A stretch of DNA of 5,552 nt from Candidatus Eiseniibacteriota bacterium (GTDB lineage Bacteria > Eisenbacteria > RBG-16-71-46 > CAIMUX01), in contig JAGQHR010000263.1 in assembly GCA_020431745.1 (NCBI GenBank), positions 1-5,552 on the forward strand, written 5' to 3'. Below, piece after piece: positions 1 to 5,552 of this stretch. Every line of letters begins with the position of its first letter. Positions within the stretch are counted from its first letter, which is position 1. The notes under the pieces were generated by a model, which saw only the letters and a list, made by a program, of their open reading frames with translations, made no database searches and was not told the origin of the DNA. Position numbers and translations under genes: made by a program.

Positions 1-2
1 GT

Positions 3-896
3 GCCGGCTGGCATGCCGTGCCCATGGTGGGCTGGGGGTCACAACTGCGGGTGGACCCGAGTCGTCCGGGCACGGTGTGGGCCACGACCCCCAACGAGAT
101 CGCCCGCACGGATGGCACCTACCGTTTCTCCCGAACACCTGAGGATTTCCCCGGCTCGGCGGCGTGGTTCACCGGTCTGGCCGCCGACGAAAACGGTGTG
201 GCGTGGATCGGCACCTGGACGCAGTTCGTGAGCACCGGCAGCACTCTCATCCGCCTCGACTCGGAAACCGGCGCATATCAGATTTGGGATCACGATCAGG
301 GATGGCCCTTCCCGGGCGAGCACGTGCGACCGTGGGTGGTCACTCCGGACGGACGAGTTTGGATGGTCTACGACAGCGAGTCTCCATCCAACGAGAACGG
401 CCTTTGTTGGTTCGACGGCGTCAACGTCCATGCTTTCCCGGCTCCTCCGGGCGGGGTTCCGCAATGGGGTGGACTGCCGCATGCAGCCATCAACGACGTC
501 GAGTTGCGGATCATCCCTGGCGGATACGAGCTTTGGATGAGCTTCGGCAGTCGTGGCATCGCGGCACTGACCGTCACCGAGAGTCCGGCGGAGGTGGGCA
601 TCGAGAATCCCGCCGCGACGAACCTGATGCTCGCGCAGAGCCGACCGAATCCGATGAGTGGAACGGCCGTCATTCACTTTGCCCTGCCGGCCTCGGAGCC
701 GGTGCGACTGGAGGTTTTCGATACCGGAGGTCGTCTCGTTCGCCGGTTGGTGGACGGGCAACTCGCGGCGGGCGCACACGAGGTTTCTTGGGATGGTCTC
801 GACGCTAGGGGGATCTCCGCTCCCAACGGGATCTACCACTACCGGTTGACCACGGCAACAGAGACCCGCGAGCGCAAGCTCGTGCGCCTCGAGTGA
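3..896 (+). CDS. Beta-propeller protein with C-terminal FlgD-like Ig domain (5' end outside window)
   Basis: The frame is open to the left edge (the codons before the GTG at 18 read AGWHA), so that GTG is probably internal and only the last 297 residues are visible. Residues 1 to about 190 contain roughly four propeller-like blades, with phrases such as GTVWATTP, GVAWIGTW, PDGRVWMVYD and YELWMSFG. These resemble the 'two-component regulator propeller' repeat (D-x-x-G-x-hydrophobic-W-hydrophobic-G). A linker with ESPAEVG (193-199) leads to a FlgD-like Ig module (about 208-297) carrying RPNP, FDTGGRLVR, SWDGLDARG and GIYHYRL. Modules of this type are usually found at the C-termini of secreted or surface proteins, where they are thought to help export or anchoring. 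The signal peptide would lie off-window. No histidine kinase or DNA-binding domain follows the propeller, so a sensor-kinase role is unlikely. The ligand or substrate is unknown. The domain calls are fairly secure; the function is not. Confidence 0.85.
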   Translation, partial: AGWHAVPMVGWGSQLRVDPSRPGTVWATTPNEIARTDGTYRFSRTPEDFPGSAAWFTGLAADENGVAWIGTWTQFVSTGSTLIRLDSETGAYQIWDHDQGWPFPGEHVRPWVVTPDGRVWMVYDSESPSNENGLCWFDGVNVHAFPAPPGGVPQWGGLPHAAINDVELRIIPGGYELWMSFGSRGIAALTVTESPAEVGIENPAATNLMLAQSRPNPMSGTAVIHFALPASEPVRLEVFDTGGRLVRRLVDGQLAAGAHEVSWDGLDARGISAPNGIYHYRLTTATETRERKLVRLE

Positions 897-933
897 TCAC
901 GGCGTCGTCGATGTAGTGCCGAAAGACGAGTCA

Positions 934-970
934 GAGCAGCGGTCGGCCAATCCCCGGGCCGTCGCTGCTC
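934..970 (+). terminator. Two-part stem-loop between the two secreted-protein genes, possible terminator
   Basis: A perfect 8-bp stem pairs GAGCAGCG (934-941) with CGCTGCTC (963-970). A small internal loop (942-943 against 962) leads to a second 5-bp stem, CGGCC (944-948) with GGCCG (957-961), closed by an 8-base loop (949-956). It starts 37 bases after the upstream stop codon, which suits a terminator for that gene. No T-run follows on either strand, so it is not a textbook intrinsic terminator. It could instead be a structure in the leader of the next gene, whose start is 47 bases downstream. Confidence 0.45.
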
Positions 971-1004
971 CGTGAAAACGCAACAGCAGAGGCTCGAAGG
1001 AAGA

Positions 1005-1009
1005 GAGGA
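1005..1009 (+). promoter_or_regulatory. Shine-Dalgarno-like GAGGA before the HAF-repeat gene
   Basis: GAGGA lies 8 bases before the ATG at 1018, within a purine-rich stretch. It supports that ATG as the start, and the signal peptide that begins there agrees. A second AAGGA (997-1001) is too far away to serve this start. No convincing -35/-10 promoter could be picked out in the 120-base gap. Confidence 0.55.
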
Positions 1010-1017
1010 AGACAGAC

Positions 1018-2337
1018 ATGAGAGTCCATGCATGGGGAGTAATGCTCGTTCTGAGTCTCGCGGCAGTGCGCGCGGAGGCGCAGCCGCCACGATACCAAGC
1101 AGAGTACCTGGGAACGTTTCGTCCGTATCGCATGAACGAGATGTCGCAGATCATCGGGACGCAGTCGTTGGGGAGCAATCAGCGCGCCTTCGTGGTGAAT
1201 CCGGGAGAGCCGCTGGCCTACCTGCCGCTGCCTCCCGGGATGGCAAGCAGCGAGGCATCGGGAATCAACGATCTCGGAGTCGTCGTCGGGCGAACCAGCT
1301 CCTTCTCGTCGCCGGAATTCTCCGGCCGCGCGATCGCCTGGGATCCCGATGGTCAAGGCGGCTACACCTACCGGCTCCTGGGGGCGCTGCCCGGGCAGTC
1401 GATCAGCCATGCCACCGCATTGAACAACGTGGGAGACATCGTCGGGTACTCCTCGGACGGCACTTTTCGCTACGCCGTCGTCTTCACGGCTCCGGGAGGG
1501 CCCTCGAGCCTTCAGTCGCTGGGGATCTTCGACCCGGTCGCGATCAACGATGGGCGCGTACTCGTCGATCGTTCCTTCACCGTCAAACGCCTGGACCTCG
1601 ACACGATGATTCCGGGGGACCTCGGTGTGCCGACGGGAAGCTATCTCGCGACCGCGGCCGTCGCGATCAACGAAGCGGGGCAAGTGGGCGGACTCGCGAT
1701 TCTCACGACCTCCGGCGACGCCGATCGCGTCGCGGCGCGCTACACGGACAACGTGGGCTGGGAGGTCTTCAGTGGGGCGGGCGCCAGCAACTCCGTCTAC
1801 GACATGAACGAAGACGGCGACGTCGTGATGCGGATTTACACGGGATTGTACGTCCGGTACGACGGTGTCGGGACCTATCTGCTGGAAGACCTCATCGCGA
1901 ACACCGACGGCCATTGGTTCGTCTCCTACCTGTCCGGCGCGACCATGAACAGCTCCGGGAAGCTCGCGGTCTTCGCGACCAATCAGGAGACCGGACAGTC
2001 CGGCACCATCCTCCTGACTCCGGAGTCGCCGGCCGAGGTCGGCGAGACGGCTCGGGTCGAGCGACTCGGACTGTCGTGTGGACCCAATCCGTTCGTCGAA
2101 GCCACCCGCATCGGGTACGCGCTACCCGATCCCGGAAGCGTGACGTTGCGGATCTACGATTCCGCCGGACGGATCGTGCGCACGTTGCTGTCCGGTGTGG
2201 AAAGAACGCCGGGGCCGAGCTCGGTACAGTGGGACGGAAAGGACGACCACGGACGTGAAGTGGCCGGAGGCGTCTATCGGTTGCGACTGGACGCCGGACG
2301 CACGTCGGAAACCCGAGCCGTCATACATCTCGAGTAG
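1018..2337 (+). CDS. Exported HAF-repeat-like protein with C-terminal FlgD-like Ig domain
   Basis: This is a complete 439-residue protein. Residues 1-21 form a signal peptide: a short basic start (MRVH), a hydrophobic core (VMLVLSLAAV) and an A-x-A site (AEA) before QPP. The body has degenerate repeats of the form A-x-x-(I/L)N-x-x-G-x-(V/I)VG followed by an aromatic-containing strand. The clearest are SGINDLGVVVG...AIAWD (81-109) and TALNNVGDIVG...AVVF (133-156). Weaker copies occur near 40-60, 214-240 (INEAGQVGG), 262-283 (MNEDGDVV) and 308-330 (MNSSGKLAV). This matches the extracellular HAF repeat family, probably forming a beta-propeller-like or solenoid fold. ESPAEVG (336-342) links to a FlgD-like Ig module with GPNPF, YDSAGRIVR, QWDGKDDHG and GGVYRLRL, ending in LE. 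The protein is probably secreted or on the cell surface. No catalytic residues are recognisable and the role is unknown. A hairpin in the upstream gap may give it a separate transcript from the preceding gene. Confidence 0.88.
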   Translation: MRVHAWGVMLVLSLAAVRAEAQPPRYQAEYLGTFRPYRMNEMSQIIGTQSLGSNQRAFVVNPGEPLAYLPLPPGMASSEASGINDLGVVVGRTSSFSSPEFSGRAIAWDPDGQGGYTYRLLGALPGQSISHATALNNVGDIVGYSSDGTFRYAVVFTAPGGPSSLQSLGIFDPVAINDGRVLVDRSFTVKRLDLDTMIPGDLGVPTGSYLATAAVAINEAGQVGGLAILTTSGDADRVAARYTDNVGWEVFSGAGASNSVYDMNEDGDVVMRIYTGLYVRYDGVGTYLLEDLIANTDGHWFVSYLSGATMNSSGKLAVFATNQETGQSGTILLTPESPAEVGETARVERLGLSCGPNPFVEATRIGYALPDPGSVTLRIYDSAGRIVRTLLSGVERTPGPSSVQWDGKDDHGREVAGGVYRLRLDAGRTSETRAVIHLE

Positions 2338-2368
2338 AGAGTGAGTGGGAGCACCGGCTGGATCGTTT

Positions 2369-2394
2369 GGATTCCGGCCGGGCTCCGCCAATCC
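2369..2394. terminator. Weak hairpin between convergent genes, possible terminator
   Basis: GGATT (2369-2373) pairs with AATCC (2390-2394). After small mismatches, CGG (2375-2377) pairs with CCG (2385-2387) around a 7-base loop. The hairpin sits in the 71-base gap between two convergent stop codons, where a bidirectional terminator is expected. The stem is imperfect and there is no T-run on either side, so this is a weak call. Nothing else was seen in the gap. Confidence 0.25.
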
Positions 2395-2408
2395 CTGGAA
2401 GTAGCGGG

Positions 2409-5400
2409 CTACTTCAACGCAGGAACATCGGCGATCCGCGCAAGCTCGAGGAACCGGCAGAACCCGTTGGCCGATCGCATCTGCCGCGGGGTCCGGCACT
2501 CGGGCTGGAACACCGCGGGTGCCGCGACCAGGATGCAGAGGCAGCGCGCCCGGCTCGTCGCCACGTTCAGCCGGTGCGGATCGAACAGGAACTCCAGCCC
2601 GCGCGGAGCATCCGCAGCCGACGAGCTGGTGACCGAATAGATCACGATCGCGGCCTCCTGCCCCTGGAACTTGTCCACGGTGCCGACGCGGGCACCGGAG
2701 GGAAGCGCCTCTTCGAGCGCGGCGACCTGGGCGTTGTAGGGCGCGACCACGAGGATGTCCTCCAGCCGCAGTGGCTGCCCGGCATCGTCACCCGGACCGA
2801 TCCAAGACGATCCCCCCGCCAGCAGCTCGTCCAGGATGCAACGAACCGCGTCCACCTCCTCGTCGGATCGACTCTGGTTCGCTTCATGCTCGACCGGAAC
2901 ATAGAAAAGTCCCGAGCCGGAGTAGACCGTCGGTCCCACGATTCGTTGCGGCGTCGTTCGCGGGTGGGGCGTGAGTCGCGATTCGTAGTAGAGCTCCGAG
3001 GTGAAGTCACAGATCGACGGCGCGAGACGCCAGGTCGTGTCGAGGAACAGCCCGAGACTCCCCGGAATCGTCGGATGCTCGCCCAGCAGATGAGACAGTG
3101 CGGAGACGTCGGCACCCTCCGGATGCGCCCCACGCTGCGGCTGTTGCAGCTGTTGCGGATCGCCCAGCAGGATGAGGTTTTTCGCCGCCCGACTCGCCGC
3201 GAGCACGTGCGCGAGCGACATCTGACCCGCCTCGTCGATGAAGAGATAGTCCAGGACACCGGCGGCATCTTCGCGTGCCCACAACCAGGCCGTTCCACCG
3301 GTGACGGCGCCGTCGGACGCCGCCGCGAGCGCCGCCGCGTTGTCGTCTTCGACGGTCAGCCACTCCGAGCCCGCGGAATCGTCGCCCTCGCGCGCCTTGG
3401 ATTTGTGGAAGAACCGCAGCGACGTGGCCTCGGACGAAGCATCGCCGGACCGAGTGGCGTCGCGCGTCGCGTGCTCGTGCACCTTGGTGAGGAGATTGCG
3501 GATCACCGAATGGCTGACCGCGGTCACGCCGACTTTCGCTCCGGTGCGCGCCAGGGCGGTGATCATCGCAGCGCCCGTGACGGTCTTCCCGGTTCCGGGC
3601 GGGCCTTGAATCGCCAGCGTTCCCCCGTCCAGGGCCAGTGCCAATCGAACCGCCGCTTCCTGCGCCGTCTCTCCCGGCCGCCGCAGCGCACCATCTTCGG
3701 CGGACGACGGCAACGCTCCATCCTCCGCGAACCGAAGCAGCGCGGCGTCCTCGACGGATCGGCGTAAAGCAGCATCTTCCGCACGGTGGAGCGGCGCACC
3801 ATCCCCGCCCGATCGTGGCTCCGCACCGTCCCCACCGAAGCTCATCCGTACCTGTTGCGGGTTCTCGGCTTTCCTGCCGGCGCGTGCCGACCGACGCTGA
3901 GGAACGGGCGACTTCGCCTCTGGCATCGCCGCGAATCGCGGAACGCGCCGCAACAGCAAATCGCGTGCCGCACGTTGCGGGCCGTCGCCATCGATCCCGT
4001 GCGCGGCGACGGAGCGTCCCAAGTCCAGCAACGATCCGTCCAACGGCTGCGGGTACACCACTTCCTCCACGTGGACCGCGGATGGGTGCCGCGCCGCCAT
4101 CCCGCGCTTCTTGCGGATCGAAACGGTGCGGTGCTGCAGGTCGATCGACGCGACCTCGCCGATGCGATCCCCCATCACCTCATGCAGCCGGTCCCGGGTG
4201 CGCATCGACACATCCTGTGCCGGAAACCGATAGCGATGGATCGGGCACGCCGCCGTGCCGCCCTCGTCCTCGCCGTCGAAGGTGAGGCCGACCAGGGCCG
4301 ACCGCTCCTCCTGCAGATCGTCGGGCTCCATCTCGTGCACACGGAAGTAGTCCCACCAGGCCGTCTTGAGCTCCCGATTGAAGTAGTCGAGGAGATGCGC
4401 CAGCAGCCACCGCGCCTGCTCGGTCTCCGAACGGTCGGCGAGATCCTCGGGAATCCCCTCGACGAGCGCTGCGAACGCCTCCGCGGTCTGCTCTTCCCGC
4501 GCTTCCACGTGATCCGACGCATCGCCCGACTTCAGAATCGGCCGCGCGATGTCGGCACCATCGGCGATCTGTTCGGTGCGGAGCCCCTCCAGCCAGGCGC
4601 GCAGACCGGCTGTCGCGAGACAGTCCTCTTCGTTGTATGCCCGCACCGTTTCCAATGCGTCGGATTCGGCCTCCAGATCGAGCCCCAGCTCCAGCGCCGC
4701 CTCGATGCGACGGAGCGCGGTGGATGCATCGCGCAGATCGGTCCGGCGACGGAACCCGAAGAACGGCTCCAGATCCTTCAGCGAATAGCGCTCCACGCTC
4801 GCCCGCAGCGACTGTCGCGTGATCGCGTGCAGATCGACCAGCCGCTCCGCCCGGAGGAGCCGATCCAGCTCGGTGGCGCGCGTCGCATGCCGTCCGACCA
4901 GACGTTCCAGGGCGGCGCGCTCGTACCCTCCGAAGTGGTAGACATGCAGGTCCGGGTGCTGCTCCCAACGCGCCATCAGAAAGTCGAAGAATCGCTCGAG
5001 CGCGCGCTTCTCGTCGGCGCGGCCGAGCGCCCAGATCTTGTCGTACGTGCCCGATCCGTCGGCGAATCCGAAGAGATACTCCAGCCCGCCCCCCTCCACG
5101 AACGGATCTCCCTCGAAGTCGAAGAAGAGATCCCCCGCCGAAGGCTCCGGCAGGCGCGAGAGGCCGAGACCCGGCTCCAGCGGCAGCAGATCGTGCGCGG
5201 GCTGGTTCTCCTTGCGCCCCCGGAGCTGGACGCGCGCCTGCTCCCAGGCTTTCTGCAGCGACTGCGTAGAACCGCGTCGCGGCCGCCCCAAAGTCTCCCG
5301 CGAGCGACGCGCGAACCCGGCGAGCGTCTCGATCCCGATCTCGTGCAGATGCTCGATCTGGTGGTTCAGGATCCCCGCCACCAGCGAAGGATGATCGTCG

Positions 5401-5552
5401 TCGTGTCGCTGGCGGTCGCAGACCGGCCACCACTCACAGATCTCGCACTGCGGAACGCGGTTCGGATACGACGCGATCGGACCGGACTCCAGCTGCGCCG
5501 ACAACCGGCGTTGGACGGAACGGAAGTACGCCTGGTAGTCCGCGAGACGAAA
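2409..5552 (-). CDS. TM0106-family RecB-like nuclease / DEDD exonuclease / SF1 helicase (N-terminus outside window)
   Basis: 1047 residues are visible, numbered from the right edge. The frame is open to 5552 (upstream residues include LADYQAYFRSVQRR), so the TTG at 5504 is probably not the true start. Domains in order: (1) the end of a RecB/Cas4-like nuclease, with a C-x2-C-x5-C cluster (C36, C39, C45) that in this group helps hold a 4Fe-4S cluster; its PD-(D/E)xK residues lie off-window. (2) A helix-hairpin-helix-like segment (about 56-81). (3) An RNase H-like DEDD exonuclease domain: FFDFEGDP (D145, E147), YNEEDC (D310). (4) An SF1 helicase of Upf1/Dna2 type: Walker A GPPGTGKT (650-657), VSHSVIRNLL (679-688), DEAG (773-776), GDPQQL (797-802), WRLAPSI (841-847), TVDKFQGQEA (958-967), NVATSRAR (996-1003). 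All helicase motifs look intact. It probably unwinds and trims DNA ends in repair or against foreign DNA; this is inferred from family resemblance to Dna2 and AddB. A repeat array lies at 573-626. Confidence 0.93.
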   Translation of the reverse strand, partial: FRLADYQAYFRSVQRRLSAQLESGPIASYPNRVPQCEICEWWPVCDRQRHDDDHPSLVAGILNHQIEHLHEIGIETLAGFARRSRETLGRPRRGSTQSLQKAWEQARVQLRGRKENQPAHDLLPLEPGLGLSRLPEPSAGDLFFDFEGDPFVEGGGLEYLFGFADGSGTYDKIWALGRADEKRALERFFDFLMARWEQHPDLHVYHFGGYERAALERLVGRHATRATELDRLLRAERLVDLHAITRQSLRASVERYSLKDLEPFFGFRRRTDLRDASTALRRIEAALELGLDLEAESDALETVRAYNEEDCLATAGLRAWLEGLRTEQIADGADIARPILKSGDASDHVEAREEQTAEAFAALVEGIPEDLADRSETEQARWLLAHLLDYFNRELKTAWWDYFRVHEMEPDDLQEERSALVGLTFDGEDEGGTAACPIHRYRFPAQDVSMRTRDRLHEVMGDRIGEVASIDLQHRTVSIRKKRGMAARHPSAVHVEEVVYPQPLDGSLLDLGRSVAAHGIDGDGPQRAARDLLLRRVPRFAAMPEAKSPVPQRRSARAGRKAENPQQVRMSFGGDGAEPRSGGDGAPLHRAEDAALRRSVEDAALLRFAEDGALPSSAEDGALRRPGETAQEAAVRLALALDGGTLAIQGPPGTGKTVTGAAMITALARTGAKVGVTAVSHSVIRNLLTKVHEHATRDATRSGDASSEATSLRFFHKSKAREGDDSAGSEWLTVEDDNAAALAAASDGAVTGGTAWLWAREDAAGVLDYLFIDEAGQMSLAHVLAASRAAKNLILLGDPQQLQQPQRGAHPEGADVSALSHLLGEHPTIPGSLGLFLDTTWRLAPSICDFTSELYYESRLTPHPRTTPQRIVGPTVYSGSGLFYVPVEHEANQSRSDEEVDAVRCILDELLAGGSSWIGPGDDAGQPLRLEDILVVAPYNAQVAALEEALPSGARVGTVDKFQGQEAAIVIYSVTSSSAADAPRGLEFLFDPHRLNVATSRARCLCILVAAPAVFQPECRTPRQMRSANGFCRFLELARIADVPALK
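3675..3836 (-). repeat. Six tandem in-frame 27-bp repeats (9-residue units) in the helicase gene
   Basis: Read on the minus strand, six consecutive 27-base units encode GGDGAEPRS, GGDGAPLHR, AEDAALRRS, VEDAALLRF, AEDGALPSS and AEDGALRRP. The consensus is (A/G)(E/G)D(G/A)AL followed by three variable, often Arg- or Ser-containing residues. Unit boundaries are 3810-3836, 3783-3809, 3756-3782, 3729-3755, 3702-3728 and 3675-3701. Asp is fixed at the third position and Ala at the fifth. Synonymous codons differ between units (GAT/GAC, GAA/GAG), so the array is not freshly duplicated. It occupies the linker just before the Walker A motif, starting 24 residues upstream of it. The Asp/Glu and Arg residues suggest a charged flexible or helical linker; its role is unknown. 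Confidence 0.85.

Noticed and set aside
3..600. Propeller region as the sensor part of a hybrid two-component kinase
   Set aside because: The protein continues into a FlgD-like Ig module and stops. No kinase, receiver or DNA-binding domain is present.
931..1914. Minus-strand open frame (327 codons) antisense to the HAF-repeat gene
   Set aside because: No domain or signal peptide can be seen, and the sense frame is clearly coding.
972..2258. Long plus-strand open frame (428 codons) overlapping the HAF-repeat gene
   Set aside because: It is an out-of-frame shadow: rich in Arg and Gly with no domain pattern, no RBS at its start, and the overlapping frame has a signal peptide and recognised repeats. 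High GC makes stops rare.
2341..2640. Small plus-strand open frame starting in the convergent gap
   Set aside because: It has no RBS, runs mostly antisense to the helicase C-terminus, and has no recognisable features.
2367..3767. Plus-strand open frame (466 codons) antisense to the helicase domain
   Set aside because: The opposite strand encodes intact helicase motifs throughout. This frame is Arg-rich low-complexity sequence without recognisable motifs.
3675..3836. Possible CRISPR array or non-coding minisatellite
   Set aside because: The units are contiguous without spacers, degenerate in sequence, and a multiple of three inside an intact reading frame. It is a coding repeat.
4180..5433. 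Second minus-strand open frame (417 codons) within the nuclease/exonuclease region
   Set aside because: Its composition (Ala/Arg/Gly runs) is typical of a shifted frame in GC-rich DNA, while the main frame carries the DEDD motifs.
5502..5504. TTG as the start codon of the nuclease/helicase gene
   Set aside because: The frame stays open for 16 more codons to the window edge with plausible protein (LADYQAYFRSV), and the family has a whole nuclease domain before the cysteine cluster.

Overview
The window comes from a GC-rich bacterium, with strong G/C preference at third codon positions. Two adjacent secreted-type proteins end in the same FlgD-like Ig module (PNP near its start, D-x-x-GR-hydrophobic-V-R, WDG-x-D, G-hydrophobic-Y, terminal LE). 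Such modules are common in uncultured lineages of the FCB group and its neighbours (Eisenbacteria/Krumholzibacteriota/Latescibacteria-like genomes). That placement is an inference from protein style; there is no rRNA or other marker here.

Layout. Positions 3-896 (+) hold the 3' part of a beta-propeller protein that enters from the left edge and ends in the FlgD-like module. A gap of about 120 bases follows, with a strong two-part hairpin (934-970) and a Shine-Dalgarno-like GAGGA. Positions 1018-2337 (+) hold a complete 439-residue exported protein: signal peptide, degenerate HAF-type repeats, then the same C-terminal module. A 71-base gap (2338-2408) separates it from a convergent gene. Positions 2409-5552 (-) hold a very large nuclease/helicase whose N-terminus lies beyond the right edge. 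No tRNA, rRNA, CRISPR array or insertion sequence was seen.

How they relate. The two plus-strand genes look like members of one family of envelope or extracellular proteins in which different N-terminal repeat domains are joined to one C-terminal module through an identical ESPAEVG linker. The minus-strand gene is functionally unrelated. It is a TM0106-type RecB-like nuclease: the Fe-S cysteine cluster of a Cas4/AddB/Dna2-like nuclease, then a helix-hairpin-helix-like segment, a DEDD (RNase H-like) exonuclease domain and an SF1 Upf1/Dna2-like helicase. This suggests a one-polypeptide DNA end-processing machine. Its most unusual feature is six tandem 9-residue (27-bp) repeats just before the Walker A motif.
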